64,000 nucleotides of DNA, taken from NCBI GenBank assembly GCA_900541665.1, contig UQKV01000001.1:1-64000 (forward strand), given 5' to 3'. Source of the DNA: an uncultured Collinsella sp. GTDB lineage: Bacteria > Actinomycetota > Coriobacteriia > Coriobacteriales > Coriobacteriaceae. The translations under genes and the position numbers were made by a program. The notes below the pieces were generated by a model. The model was not told the origin of the DNA, searched no databases, and worked only from the letters and a program-made list of their open reading frames with translations. Of the stretch, positions 48,440 to 60,012 are shown piece after piece (the first letter of the stretch is position 1; each line of letters begins with the position of its first letter).

Positions 48440-48781
48440 TTAGCGCTTCTCGGGGATGCGAGCAGCCTTGCCCACCTTGTCGCGGAGGTAGTACAGCTTG
48501 GCGCGACGGACGCGACCATGACGAACGACCTCGAGCTTGGCGATCTTGGGGCTGTGAAGCGGGAAGGTACGCTCAACACCGACACCGAAGGAAATCTTGC
48601 GGACGGTGAAGGTCTCGCGGGCACCGGCGCCGGCCATGCGGATGACGTCGCCCTGGAAGACCTGGATGCGCTCGCGGTCGCCTTCCTTAATGCGGTAGTG
48701 AACCTTGACGTTGTCGGCAACGCGAACCTGAGGAATGTCCTCGCGGATCTGCTGACGCTCGATTGCGCGGATGTAATCCAT
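48440..48781 (-). CDS. rplS: 50S ribosomal protein L19
   Basis: This 113-aa protein has [22 protein letters not shown] and the C-terminal [20 protein letters not shown]. The ATG at 48781 has AAGGAATTGCAC upstream. In most bacteria rplS follows trmD in the rpsP operon. Here it has moved away, behind its own promoter, with rnhB downstream. Confidence 0.97.
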   Translation of the reverse strand: MDYIRAIERQQIREDIPQVRVADNVKVHYRIKEGDRERIQVFQGDVIRMAGAGARETFTVRKISFGVGVERTFPLHSPKIAKLEVVRHGRVRRAKLYYLRDKVGKAARIPEKR

Positions 48782-48805
48782 GTGCAATTCCTTACTCTTC
48801 TAGAG

Positions 48806-48829
48806 GTGCCGTACCACCTTGGCCGGCAC
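48806..48829 (-). promoter_or_regulatory. Leader hairpin of rplS
   Basis: GTGCCG (48806-48811) and CGGCAC (48824-48829) pair, with a further CC/GG inside. It lies in the leader between the promoter and the ribosome site of rplS. It may be a ribosomal-protein leader structure. Confidence 0.4.
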
Positions 48830-48850
48830 GTAGTTGAACAAACGTATTCG

Positions 48851-48878
48851 AGTATACACGCGCGGGTTTCTGCTGCAA
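48851..48878 (-). promoter_or_regulatory. Promoter of rplS
   Basis: On the minus strand TTGCAG (plus 48873-48878), a 16-base spacer and TATACT (48851-48856) lie about 70 bases before the rplS ATG. Confidence 0.7.
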
Positions 48879-48924
48879 GAACAATTTTTTACGCAGACAA
48901 AAAGACAAAACCCGCACATGATAA

Positions 48925-48952
48925 CCGCCCACCTCACGAATGAGACGGGCGG
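48925..48952 (-). terminator. Hairpin after ppdK
   Basis: CCGCCC and GGGCGG pair, with an inner CTCA/TGAG and a 2-base internal mismatch. It lies 39 bases after the ppdK stop. No tight T-run follows, so it is a weak or rho-assisted terminator candidate. Confidence 0.4.
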
Positions 48953-48990
48953 CATGAAGGGGGCTACGCTAGGCGCCCAAACCCAAAACG

Positions 48991-51741
<2,751 letters not shown>

Positions 51742-51816
51742 GATACTTCCCCTTCCATGCGCTTACGCGCACGACCGTGGTAACGAATCGACCCACCGGA
51801 TGCGAGCCGTGAGGGT

Positions 51817-51822
51817 ACTATA
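51817..51822 (-). promoter_or_regulatory. -10 box of ppdK promoter
   Basis: TATAGT on the minus strand lies 75 bases before the ppdK start. The -35 position (GCAAGC) is poor, which would suit an activator bound to the TTTACC array just upstream. Confidence 0.45.
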
Positions 51823-51863
51823 CGGCGGGCATTGAGCAGGCTTGCGTAGAGGGCGCGAGGTTT

Positions 51864-51901
51864 GGTAAACGTGGTAAATGTGGCGGTAAACGGTAGGTAA
51901 A
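51864..51901 (-). promoter_or_regulatory. Array of four TTTACC boxes upstream of ppdK
   Basis: On the minus strand TTTACC occurs four times, at plus-strand starts 51864, 51873, 51885 and 51896, giving spacings of 9, 12 and 11. A related GGTAACC palindrome lies at 51905-51911. The array ends about 40 bases upstream of the TATAGT box, the place of an activator or repressor array. The factor is unknown. Confidence 0.55.
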
Positions 51902-52039
51902 GGTGGTTACCTTATGAAGATACCAATGCAAGGGAATTGCAGGTCAAATGCAAGTTCTTTGCTAAATCGCTTTACCAATATCGTGCAATATTTTTAGGTA
52001 GTCTTTAAAAGCCGGTGCATTTTTAGCTACTCCAATGAG

Positions 52040-52915
52040 TTAGCTTTGCTGGGCTCGGCGGGCGGCGCGGAGGGCACGGGCTTCTTGGATTTCCATCAAA
52101 TGACCGATGATCTCGGAGGCGCTCTCCTCGATCGCCTTGCCGTCGGTACGCACCACAAAGCAGCCCAGGCGCTTCATGAGGGCGCGAGCTTCCTCGAGCT
52201 CGCTGCGCACGCTCTCGGGCGCAGCATAGGAGCCTGCGACGGCGCGAGCATAGTCATCGCCCAAGCGGCTATCGCGAATCTCGGAGATGACGTCAGCGGT
52301 CGAAATCAAGCCGAACAGGCGCATCGGGTCAACCTCGTAAATCGACTTGGGCGGCTCCATGCCATGCGCCAGTGGGACATTGGCGACCTTGTAGCCCTGA
52401 TAAGCTAAATACATCGACAGCGGCGTCTTGGACGTGCGCGATATGCCCAGCAGCACAATATCGGCCCCCGAAAGGTCGTCGCAGCCGCGCCCATCATCGT
52501 GCTCAACGAAATACTCCATAGCCTCGATGCGATGGAAATAGCGGTCATCCGTTTTGTGAATCACGCCCGCAACACCTTTGGGCGGCACACCAATGAGCGA
52601 CGACAGCACGGCAAGCGTCGGGCCGATTAGGTCGACCGAACGGATATGCAGCATGCCCAGGTAATCGAGCACACGGGCGCGAAGCGTCGGATCGACAATG
52701 GTGTGGAACACGGCAATATCGCGATGATCTGCATCGACGCGCGGGCCCACAAACGACTTGACCTGCTCCACCGAGTTCACCTTGGGCAGGCGCAAGAGAC
52801 GAAAAGCCCCTTCATCAAATTGCCCGGACGCCGCAAGCACCACCTCACAAGCGGTATCACCGAGCGAGTCGGAGATAACGATAACGGTGGGACGAGCGGT
52901 GACCGGGCAATCCAT
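52040..52915 (-). CDS. PPDK regulatory protein (DUF299, bifunctional kinase/phosphorylase)
   Basis: This 291-aa DUF299 protein switches PPDK off by ADP-dependent phosphorylation and on by Pi-dependent dephosphorylation. It has an N-terminal ISDSLGDTACEVVLAA and the P-loop-like GISRTSKTPLSMYLAYQGYKVANVPL. The adjacent target gene ppdK fixes the partner; in enterobacteria the same family regulates PEP synthase. The ATG follows AAAAGGAGCCCCGC. It lies between glyS and ppdK on the same strand. Confidence 0.92.
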   Translation of the reverse strand: MDCPVTARPTVIVISDSLGDTACEVVLAASGQFDEGAFRLLRLPKVNSVEQVKSFVGPRVDADHRDIAVFHTIVDPTLRARVLDYLGMLHIRSVDLIGPTLAVLSSLIGVPPKGVAGVIHKTDDRYFHRIEAMEYFVEHDDGRGCDDLSGADIVLLGISRTSKTPLSMYLAYQGYKVANVPLAHGMEPPKSIYEVDPMRLFGLISTADVISEIRDSRLGDDYARAVAGSYAAPESVRSELEEARALMKRLGCFVVRTDGKAIEESASEIIGHLMEIQEARALRAARRAQQS

Positions 52916-52949
52916 GCGGGGCTCCTTTTGCGCTTATGCGCAGGCTGGC

Positions 52950-55046
52950 TTACTTTTTGCGAGCAAGCTCACCGATGTTTGCGATGCCGGAGAAAACGGC
53001 CTCGAAGCGGTTGAGCAGCTTAAGGCGATTTTCGCGGAGCTGCTCGTCCTTGTCCATGACCATAACCTCGTCGAAGAAGCGGTCGATGGGAGCACGCAGA
53101 GCTGCAAGAGCGGCGAATGCGGCCGGGTAATCCTCGGCAGCAAGGGCGGCATCGACAGCGGTCTGAGCAGCCTCGGAGGCGTCGGCGAGCGCGAGCTCAA
53201 CCTCGCCCATCAGGCTGCGGTCGTACTCCGCACCAAGCTCGGGCTTGGAGATGTGCGCGGCGCGGGCATAGGCGGTAGCCAGGTTGTCGAAGGTCTCGGC
53301 GTCGTTCTTGCGGGCCTCGTCGAGCGCGGCGCAGCGGGCGAAGAAGACGGACGGGGCGATGATGTGCACCGCAGAGACGGCGGCGACGGTATCGGCAGGA
53401 ATCTTCTCATCGCGGGCCATGCTCACCAGGCGGCCGTGGAAGAAGTCGCGGACCTGCTGGGCGACCTCGGCGGCGTCAAACTCAATGCCCTGCTCGCTAT
53501 AGAGCTCAAGGGCAAAGTCAATCAGCGACGTGGGGTCAATCGGCAGGCGATCGCGCAGGATGTTGATGATGCCGATGGCGGCGCGGCGCAGCGCGTACGG
53601 ATCGGAAGAACCGGTCGGGGGCTCGCCGATGGCAAAGATACCGGCAATGGTATCGAGCTTGTCGGCACAGGCCACGATGCAGCCAGCGGTGCCCTCGGGC
53701 AACTCATCACCGGCAAATCGGGGACGATAATGATCGCGAATGGCGTGGGCGACCTCGTCGTTCTCCCCCATCGCAGAGGCATAATAACCGCCCATCACGC
53801 CCTGTTGGCTCGTGAACTCGACGACGGCGTTGGATACCAGGTCGGCCTTGCACAGGTGCGCGGCGCGAGCGGCGTCGGCAGCCAGGTGGGCGCCCAGATG
53901 GGCCTCGCGGGCGATGGCGAGCGCGAGTTGCTCAATGCGCTCGGACTTGGCGAGCACGCTACCGAGCTTCTCCTGGAAGGCGACCTTGGCGAGACGCTCG
54001 CGGAACTCGTCGAGGGAGATCTTCAAGTCCTCCTCGTAGAAGAACTTGGCGTCGTCCAGACGGGCGCGCACGACGCGCTCGTTGCCGTCGATCACGCGCT
54101 CGGCGTTCTCGGGCTTACTGTTGGAAACGACCACGAACTCACGCGTGAGCTTGCCCTCGCCGTCATAAATCGGGAAGTAGCGCTGGTTGGTGAGCATGGA
54201 CTCGCAGATGATCTCGTGCGGGACCTTGAGGAACTCCTCGTCGAAGGTACCGACAAGCACCGTCGGCCACTCGCAGAGGTTAATGACCTCCTCAAAGACC
54301 TTCTTGGGCGTGTCGACATGGCAACCGGGGCGAGCGGCCTCAACCTCGGCGATACCGGCAAGGATGGTCTCGCGACGACGCTCGGCAGAGAGCACGCCGG
54401 CGTCCTCGAGCACCTGCTCGTAGACGGCGGGGCTGGCGACCACATGGTCACCGGGACCAAGTACGCGATGACCACGCGTGGTGTTACCACTCGTCACGTC
54501 GGCAAACGACACGGGCACAACGTCCTCGCCCAGAAGGCAGCAAATCCAACGGACCGGACGAACAAACGTCGCGTGCTCGTGGCCCCAGCGCTGGCTGCGG
54601 TAGTTGGGCCACTGCAGGCCGGCGATGGTCTTCTCGCACAGAGCGGTCAGAATCGGCGTAGCCGGTGCGGAAGGAATATTCTTCTCGGCAAAGACGTACT
54701 CGCGGCCGTCGGTGTCCTCGCGACGGGCCAGATCCTCGGCAGCCACACCGCACTTGCGGGCAAAGCCCTGGGCGGCCTTGGTGGCGTTGCCGTCGGCATC
54801 AAAGGCAATGTTTGCCGCGGGGCCGCGCTTGACCTCATGGACCTCATCGGTCGCGGTGGCGACGTTGGCCACGAGCGCAGCCAGACGACGCGGGCTCGAG
54901 ATCACGCGGACTTCGCCATGGGCCAGACCGGCCTCGTCGAGGCCCTTGGCGATCATGGTGCCAAGCTGCTTGACGGCATTGTTCAGCGGTGCGGAGGGCA
55001 TTTCCTCCGTACCGATCTCAAACAGGAAATCCTTAGCGTCTGCCAT
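52950..55046 (-). CDS. glyS: Glycyl-tRNA synthetase beta subunit
   Basis: The beta subunit of the alpha2-beta2 enzyme recognises tRNA-Gly. The 698-aa protein begins FLFEIGTEEMPSAPLNNAV, has the RGP motif KRGPAANIAFD and a HD-like and anticodon-binding C-terminus. It starts 3 bases after glyQ. The two-subunit form is the usual one in Gram-positive bacteria. Confidence 0.96.
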   Translation of the reverse strand: MADAKDFLFEIGTEEMPSAPLNNAVKQLGTMIAKGLDEAGLAHGEVRVISSPRRLAALVANVATATDEVHEVKRGPAANIAFDADGNATKAAQGFARKCGVAAEDLARREDTDGREYVFAEKNIPSAPATPILTALCEKTIAGLQWPNYRSQRWGHEHATFVRPVRWICCLLGEDVVPVSFADVTSGNTTRGHRVLGPGDHVVASPAVYEQVLEDAGVLSAERRRETILAGIAEVEAARPGCHVDTPKKVFEEVINLCEWPTVLVGTFDEEFLKVPHEIICESMLTNQRYFPIYDGEGKLTREFVVVSNSKPENAERVIDGNERVVRARLDDAKFFYEEDLKISLDEFRERLAKVAFQEKLGSVLAKSERIEQLALAIAREAHLGAHLAADAARAAHLCKADLVSNAVVEFTSQQGVMGGYYASAMGENDEVAHAIRDHYRPRFAGDELPEGTAGCIVACADKLDTIAGIFAIGEPPTGSSDPYALRRAAIGIINILRDRLPIDPTSLIDFALELYSEQGIEFDAAEVAQQVRDFFHGRLVSMARDEKIPADTVAAVSAVHIIAPSVFFARCAALDEARKNDAETFDNLATAYARAAHISKPELGAEYDRSLMGEVELALADASEAAQTAVDAALAAEDYPAAFAALAALRAPIDRFFDEVMVMDKDEQLRENRLKLLNRFEAVFSGIANIGELARKK

Positions 55047-55049
55047 GGC

Positions 55050-55961
55050 TTACGCCACCTCGCCTTCCTGGTCGGCATTCTCGTTGACTCCGGCGACCTC
55101 GGCCATATAGGCCTCGCAGCACGCCTTGGCGACGGCGCGGACGCGGAGGATGTAGTTGGCACGCTCGACCGCGGACAGCGCACCGCGGGCATCGAGCAGG
55201 TTGAAGGCATGGCTGCACTTCATGACGCAGTCGTATGCGGGCAGCGGCAGCTTGCGCTCCAGGCAGGAGTGGCACTCGGACTCGTAGTCGTCAAACTTCT
55301 GACGCATCATCTCGACGTTGGCGACCTCAAAGTTATAGGCGCTAAACTCGCGCTCGTTCTCGAGGAACACATCGCCATAGGTCATGGGCGTGCCGTCGGG
55401 CAGGTAGCTCCACACCAGGTCGTAGACGGAGTTGACGCCCTGCGCATACATGGCAATGCGCTCCAGGCCATAGGTGATCTCGACGGGCACGGGGTCGACC
55501 TCGATGCCGCCCACCTGCTGGAAGTACGTAAACTGCGTGACCTCCATGCCGTTGAGCCAGACCTCCCAGCCAAGACCCCAGGCGCCGAGCGTCGGGCTCT
55601 CCCAGTCGTCCTCGACAAAACGGACGTCATGGTCGTTGGGGTCCAGGCCAATGGCAGCCAGCGAACCCAGATAGAGCTCCTGGGCGTTGACCGGCGAGGG
55701 CTTGATGAGCACCTGGAACTGATAGTAGTGCTGCATGCGGTTGGGATTCTCGCCGTAGCGGCCGTCGGCGGGACGGCGGCAAGGCTGCGCATAGCAGGTG
55801 CGCCACTCGGCGGGACCGAGCGAGCGCAGCGTGGTCGCGGTATGGAAGGTACCGGCACCGACCTCGGAGTCATAGGGCTGCATAATGACGCAGCCCTGCT
55901 CGCCCCAGTACTGCTGGAGGCGCAGGATGATGTCTTGGAAGGAAAGCGATGAAGCGTTCAT
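55050..55961 (-). CDS. glyQ: Glycyl-tRNA synthetase alpha subunit
   Basis: The alpha subunit holds the class II catalytic core. The 303-aa protein has [40 protein letters not shown] and the motif 3 region [14 protein letters not shown]. It precedes glyS. A TATAGT box on the minus strand lies upstream. Confidence 0.97.
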   Translation of the reverse strand: MNASSLSFQDIILRLQQYWGEQGCVIMQPYDSEVGAGTFHTATTLRSLGPAEWRTCYAQPCRRPADGRYGENPNRMQHYYQFQVLIKPSPVNAQELYLGSLAAIGLDPNDHDVRFVEDDWESPTLGAWGLGWEVWLNGMEVTQFTYFQQVGGIEVDPVPVEITYGLERIAMYAQGVNSVYDLVWSYLPDGTPMTYGDVFLENEREFSAYNFEVANVEMMRQKFDDYESECHSCLERKLPLPAYDCVMKCSHAFNLLDARGALSAVERANYILRVRAVAKACCEAYMAEVAGVNENADQEGEVA

Positions 55962-56007
55962 GCCTCTAATATCCCCTCGTCGAAACGATTACACGGTTAG
56001 GTACTGT

Positions 56008-56013
56008 ACTATA
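56008..56013 (-). promoter_or_regulatory. -10 box candidate of glyQ-glyS
   Basis: TATAGT on the minus strand lies 46 bases before the glyQ ATG. The -35 region lies in the lepB 3' end and is not convincing. Confidence 0.45.
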
Positions 56014-56020
56014 GCGGTTT

Positions 56021-56584
56021 TTAGTCGATAGCGCCGATGCGGTTGAGCGGCCAGTAGCGCACAAGCGCCACAGCGATCAAATCAGAGCGATCGACGGGAC
56101 CAAAGTAGCGTGAGTCGGCAGAGTTTTCGCGGTTGTCGCCCATCACCCACACGCACCCGTCGGGAACGGTGTAGGGATAGCTTACCTGAGCGCCGGGCGC
56201 TTGGACCGAAAGTGGCCAGCTCATGCCCGTCGTATAGTCCTCGTCGAGCGCTTGGCCGTCAACGACCACCTTGCCATCCTGCAGGTCGACCGTCTGGCCG
56301 GCCGTGGCAATAACGCGCTTGACAAGAACATCATGCTCGGAGGTGCCATCGGGGTTGTGAAACACCACGATATCGCCCTGCTTGACGGGCTGACCGAGCT
56401 CGAGGCTCACCTTTTGCGCCAGGATCTGGTCGCCAATCTCGATTGTGTCCTCCATAGAGCCGGTGGGCACCACAAAGGGCTCGACCACAAAGGTGCGGAT
56501 CAGGAAGGTGGCCACAAGCGCGATCGCGATGACCGCGATCCACTCAAAAGCGCCCCTCAACGCGGAATGTTGCGTAGGAACCAT
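56021..56584 (-). CDS. lepB: Signal peptidase I
   Basis: LepB removes signal peptides at the outer face of the membrane. The 187-aa protein has one N-terminal transmembrane helix (about 16-34), the catalytic Ser in VPTGSMEDTIEIGD, the catalytic Lys in VLVKRVIAT and the box MGDNRENSADSRYFG. A GTG at 56590 overlaps the trmD stop, but the ATG at 56584 has GAGGA six bases upstream. It replaces rplS after trmD. Confidence 0.95.
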   Translation of the reverse strand: MVPTQHSALRGAFEWIAVIAIALVATFLIRTFVVEPFVVPTGSMEDTIEIGDQILAQKVSLELGQPVKQGDIVVFHNPDGTSEHDVLVKRVIATAGQTVDLQDGKVVVDGQALDEDYTTGMSWPLSVQAPGAQVSYPYTVPDGCVWVMGDNRENSADSRYFGPVDRSDLIAVALVRYWPLNRIGAID

Positions 56585-56586
56585 AC

Positions 56587-57345
56587 TCACTCCTCGCTCT
56601 GCGAATACGAAGCGTCAAGGATCTCCTGCGCGTAAGCGCGCTCCTCGGGCGTGAGCCGCGCAGTCTCGATCAGGTCGGGACGCCAGCGACAGGTGCGCTC
56701 GATGGCATTCTTGCGGCGCCAGGCATCGACCTTGGCGTGATCGCCGCTCACGAGCACCGGAGGAACGCCCTCGCCGTTGAACTCGGCGGGGCGGGTGTAC
56801 TGCGCGTACTCGAGCAGGCCTCCGTCCTCGGCGGTCGAGAACGACTCGTCCACGTTGCTCATCTCGTCGCCCAGGGCGCCGGGAATGAGGCGTACGACGG
56901 CATCGGCAACGACCATCGCGGGCAGCTCGCCGCCCGTGAGCACATAGTCGCCGATCGACAGACGTTCATCGGCATACGCATACGCGCGCTCGTCGACGCC
57001 CTCGTAACGGCTGCACACAAACAGCAGGCGCTCACTTTTGAGCAGGCGCTCGGCCACATGCTGCGTAAAAGGCTCGCCACAGGGGGTAAAGAACACCACA
57101 GTGGGCTTAGGACCCTCTGCGCTAATGGCCTCGATGGCCTCTGCGATAGGCTCGACCTTCATGAGCATGCCCTGCCCGCCGCCGTACGGCTCGTCATCGA
57201 CGGTACGATGGCGGTCGTGCGTCCAGTCGCGCAGGTTATACGCCTTAAAATCAAAAAGGCCGGCCTTGCGGGCGCGGCCCAAAATCGATGTGGACATAAC
57301 GGGCTCAAACATCTCGGGAAAGACCGAAAGGGTCTCGATCAGCAT
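56587..57345 (-). CDS. trmD: tRNA (guanine-N1)-methyltransferase TrmD
   Basis: TrmD makes m1G37 in tRNA with S-adenosylmethionine, using a trefoil-knot fold. The 252-aa protein has DDEPYGGGQGMLMKVEP, LLFVCSRYEGVDERA and SIGDYVLTGGELPAMV. It starts 10 bases after rimM, in the rpsP-khpA-rimM-trmD order. Confidence 0.97.
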   Translation of the reverse strand: MLIETLSVFPEMFEPVMSTSILGRARKAGLFDFKAYNLRDWTHDRHRTVDDEPYGGGQGMLMKVEPIAEAIEAISAEGPKPTVVFFTPCGEPFTQHVAERLLKSERLLFVCSRYEGVDERAYAYADERLSIGDYVLTGGELPAMVVADAVVRLIPGALGDEMSNVDESFSTAEDGGLLEYAQYTRPAEFNGEGVPPVLVSGDHAKVDAWRRKNAIERTCRWRPDLIETARLTPEERAYAQEILDASYSQSEE

Positions 57346-57355
57346 GTTGTCCTCC

Positions 57356-57877
57356 CTACTTGTCCATATCGATCAGGCCGTCCATAACGTGGACGGAAAT
57401 TGTTCCTTTGTCGGGAAGATCGAGCACAACCTGCTCGATCACGGGAATCAGTACCTCGCCGTACCGATCACCCTCGACAACCCAAACATCGTTAGCGGGC
57501 GTCGACATGATCTCGACGATCGTGCCGAGCGAACCGAAGCGCTCGTCGACCACCTCGCGACCCATCAGGTCGGTATAGGCAGCGTCGAGCGAATCGAGCT
57601 CAAAGTCGTCGCGATTTGCCAGCACATAGCATCCCGTGATGCCCTCGGCGGCCGTCAAGTCGTCAATGCCCTCAAACGAGACCAGATCGCCATCGCCCGT
57701 ATCGGTGACGGACACGACCGCGCAAAAGCGGTCGCGCTTGAGCGCCGGCGGCGTCAGGGCGACGCGCATGCCCGGCTCTAATACAGAAGGAAGCCCCCGC
57801 AGCGGCTGCGCGAGGACCTCCCCCTTCCTTCCGTGCGGCTTGACCACACGGGCGATGTTTTTGTACTGGGACCTCAA
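57356..57877 (-). CDS. rimM: 16S rRNA processing protein RimM
   Basis: RimM helps mature the 30S head through S19 binding. The 173-aa protein has the N-terminal RimM barrel starting IARVVKPHGRKGEVLAQPL and a C-terminal PRC domain with MSTPANDVWVVEGDRYGEVLIPV. The start is TTG, a few bases after the khpA stop. The order rpsP-khpA-rimM-trmD is standard. Confidence 0.95.
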   Translation of the reverse strand: MRSQYKNIARVVKPHGRKGEVLAQPLRGLPSVLEPGMRVALTPPALKRDRFCAVVSVTDTGDGDLVSFEGIDDLTAAEGITGCYVLANRDDFELDSLDAAYTDLMGREVVDERFGSLGTIVEIMSTPANDVWVVEGDRYGEVLIPVIEQVVLDLPDKGTISVHVMDGLIDMDK

Positions 57878-57881
57878 GGTC

Positions 57882-58166
57882 CTAGCCCAGAACCTCTACC
57901 TCGACAGCAGTGTCGAGGCGAGCGGCCAGTGCACGGGCGAGCGTGCGAATGGCCTTGATGGTACGGCCACGACGGCCGATGACCTTAGCGACGTCATCCT
58001 CGGCGACAGAAACCTCAATCGTAGAGGCGTCATCACCATCGATGACCTCAAGGCTCACGGAATCCGGGTCGTCGACGATCTGAACAACGAGATATTCGAC
58101 GAGATCGGCGATGCGATCTGAGAGCATTGCCTCACCCTCGAGCTGTGCAGCGTCAACCTCAGGCAC
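57882..58166 (-). CDS. khpA: KH-domain RNA-binding protein KhpA
   Basis: KhpA (YlqC) is a single KH-domain protein with broad RNA targets, acting with KhpB in cell-size control in Gram-positives. The 94-aa product has the KH signature AKVIGRRGRTIKAIRTLA and the N-terminal LVEYLVVQIVDDPDSV. The start is GTG after GAGGAGTAAATC. It sits between rpsP and rimM. Confidence 0.94.
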   Translation of the reverse strand: MPEVDAAQLEGEAMLSDRIADLVEYLVVQIVDDPDSVSLEVIDGDDASTIEVSVAEDDVAKVIGRRGRTIKAIRTLARALAARLDTAVEVEVLG

Positions 58167-58169
58167 GAT

Positions 58170-58511
58170 TTACTCCTCGGCGCCCTCAGCGGCCTCAGCG
58201 GCAGCCTTAGCGGCCTCGGCCTCTTTGGCGAGCTGCTTCTTGGACTTCTTGACGACGGTCTCGGTCTTCTCGCCCTCGTTGGCGGCCTTGACCAGAGCGG
58301 CGACGGCGTCGGTGAGCTGAGCGCCCTTGGACTGCCAGTCGGCGATCTTCTCGAGGTCGAGGTTGATGGTCTTGGGGGCGGTCATCGGGTTGTAGCGGCC
58401 AACCTCCTCGATGATACGACCGTCACGCGGGGCGCGGGAATCGGCGACGACGACACGGTAGTACGGACGCTTCTTAGCGCCGTGACGAGCAAGGCGAATC
58501 TTGACTGCCAA
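58170..58511 (-). CDS. rpsP: 30S ribosomal protein S16
   Basis: This 113-aa protein has the family start [25 protein letters not shown] as visible pieces [10 protein letters not shown] and [14 protein letters not shown]. The C-terminal ~30 residues are Lys/Ala/Glu-rich. The start is TTG at 58511, with GAGGAG eight bases upstream; no ATG fits. It heads rpsP-khpA-rimM-trmD-lepB. Confidence 0.96.
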   Translation of the reverse strand: MAVKIRLARHGAKKRPYYRVVVADSRAPRDGRIIEEVGRYNPMTAPKTINLDLEKIADWQSKGAQLTDAVAALVKAANEGEKTETVVKKSKKQLAKEAEAAKAAAEAAEGAEE

Positions 58512-58567
58512 AGGAAACTCCTCCAACCAAGCAGCTTTAGGCTGCAACTACAAACAAACAGTTGAAC

Positions 58568-58596
58568 ATAATACGCCATCGACGCGGGCAGGTGAA
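58568..58596 (-). promoter_or_regulatory. Proximal promoter of rpsP operon
   Basis: On the minus strand TTCACC (plus 58591-58596), a 17-base spacer and TATTAT (58568-58573). It lies 56 bases before the rpsP start. Confidence 0.55.
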
Positions 58597-58640
58597 GTCC
58601 GTGAGACCAACTTCTTCGGTGTAGTCGAGGGCAAATCCAT

Positions 58641-58668
58641 ATCTTAGACAAGAATTCGGGATTTGCAA
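58641..58668 (-). promoter_or_regulatory. Distal promoter candidate of rpsP operon
   Basis: On the minus strand TTGCAA (plus 58663-58668), a 16-base spacer and TAAGAT (58641-58646). It would give a longer leader. A choice between the two promoters cannot be made from sequence. Confidence 0.45.
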
Positions 58669-58700
58669 GCACATACACGCACCCCACATGAGCTGCGCGG

Positions 58701-58706
58701 TATACT
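58701..58706 (+). promoter_or_regulatory. -10 box of dinB
   Basis: TATACT lies 6 bases before the first ATG of dinB (58713), so transcription would start at or near that ATG. No good -35 is seen. Confidence 0.5.
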
Positions 58707-58712
58707 CATGAC

Positions 58713-59966
58713 ATGGAAAGACGCGAACATACATACGGTTATGAGGATGCCATGGGCGTCACACCGCCTCCCTGGACGGGCCCGGCGGTGGGTCTGATGG
58801 ACCTTGATGCTTTTTTTGCGAGCGTGGAGATGCTCGATCATCCCGAGTGGCGCGGCAAGCCGCTCATCGTGGGCGGAGACGCCGATTCGCGTGGCGTCGT
58901 GTCCACGTGTTCGTATGAGGCGCGTCGCTTTGGCGTGCACTCTGCCATGGCCTCGGCCGAGGCACGGCGCCTGTGCCCGCAGGCCATTTGGACGCATGGG
59001 CATTTTGATCGCTACCGCGAGGTGAGCGCGCAGGTCATGGCGATTCTCGCCGACGAGACGCCGCGCGTGGAGCGCGTATCCATCGACGAAGCCTTTATCG
59101 ATATCACACCGGGTCGCTTTGCGCCCGAAGACCCGCTGCTGGTTGCGCGGCGTATAAGCGACCGCGTGGCAGCGCTGGGAGTGACCTGCTCCATTGGCGT
59201 GGGCTGCAACAAGACGGTCGCAAAGATCGCAAGCGAGCGGGATAAGCCGTTTGGGCTGACCATCGTGCGCCCCGGGACGGAACAGCGCTTTTTGGCCGCG
59301 CTACCAGTGTCTGCCATGAGCGGCATCGGGCGCTCGGCCGAGGAGCGACTGCGCCGCATGCGCATCTACACCCTCGGAGAGCTTTCGCGCGCGCCTGAGT
59401 CCACACTGGCTGCCATTTTTGGCGTGAACGGCGAGCGCATGCGCCAGCGTGCGTTGGGGCTCGAAATCTCTGAAGTCACGAGTCTCGATGAAGAGCGCGA
59501 GGTAAAGTCGGTCAGCAATGAACGCACCTTTGCGAAAGATTTGACTGAGCGCGGGGACATCGAAGCGGCGATTGCGCTGCTGGGCGAGTCAGTGGGACGC
59601 CGCCTGCGCCGTCAGGGACTAACAGGCGCCACGGTGACGCTCAAGCTCAAGTATTCGTATGGCAGCGGACGCACGGCGCAGCGGCGGCTTCCGCACCCTA
59701 CCGATGACGAGAATATCTTTGTGGCCGTGGCACTCGAGCTGCTCGGCAACATCTGGCAGGAAGGCATGCATGTTCGCTTAGCAGGCATCGGCATGAGCGA
59801 CTTTGACCATCAGGGCGGCATCCAGACTGACCTGTTCTGCGAAGTCGACGACCGCGGAGCCCAATCGAGCGACCGTCGCGACCTCTCGGTCGCTATCGAC
59901 GCCGTCCGAGACAAGTTCGGCGACACCGCCCTATCCTTCGGCCGCCAATCCCGCTTCAATAACTAG
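58713..59966 (+). CDS. dinB: DNA polymerase IV (DinB, Y family)
   Basis: DinB is a translesion polymerase. The 417-aa protein has the catalytic MDLDAFFASVE, RVSIDEAFIDIT and helix-hairpin-helix MSGIGRSAEERL, then a little-finger domain. The C-terminus, SRFNN, shows no clear beta-clamp motif. Two starts are possible. The ATG at 58713 would be leaderless relative to the TATACT box; the ATG at 58752 has GAGG five bases upstream and still precedes the catalytic domain. It is divergent from rpsP. Confidence 0.93.
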   Translation: MERREHTYGYEDAMGVTPPPWTGPAVGLMDLDAFFASVEMLDHPEWRGKPLIVGGDADSRGVVSTCSYEARRFGVHSAMASAEARRLCPQAIWTHGHFDRYREVSAQVMAILADETPRVERVSIDEAFIDITPGRFAPEDPLLVARRISDRVAALGVTCSIGVGCNKTVAKIASERDKPFGLTIVRPGTEQRFLAALPVSAMSGIGRSAEERLRRMRIYTLGELSRAPESTLAAIFGVNGERMRQRALGLEISEVTSLDEEREVKSVSNERTFAKDLTERGDIEAAIALLGESVGRRLRRQGLTGATVTLKLKYSYGSGRTAQRRLPHPTDDENIFVAVALELLGNIWQEGMHVRLAGIGMSDFDHQGGIQTDLFCEVDDRGAQSSDRRDLSVAIDAVRDKFGDTALSFGRQSRFNN

Positions 59967-59974
59967 TCTTTTTT

Positions 59975-60001
59975 GGACGGGGGAGTTGCTGCCTTCCGTC
60001 C
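59975..60001. repeat. Degenerate REP-like hairpin after dinB
   Basis: GGACGG (59975-59980) and CCGTCC (59996-60001) pair. The T-run lies upstream on the plus strand, so this is not a dinB terminator. The TTTTGGACGGGG core resembles the palindrome copies downstream and could be a degenerate copy. Confidence 0.35.
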
Positions 60002-60012
60002 GACACGGCATT

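Noticed and set aside
52758..55952. Plus-strand open frame of 1064 codons opposite glyS-glyQ
   Set aside because: It runs antisense across two well-supported genes and their junction. Its composition (Leu/Gly/Val/Asp-rich) reflects the reverse complement of codon bias.
59967..60001. dinB terminator
   Set aside because: The T-run comes before, not after, the hairpin on the plus strand.
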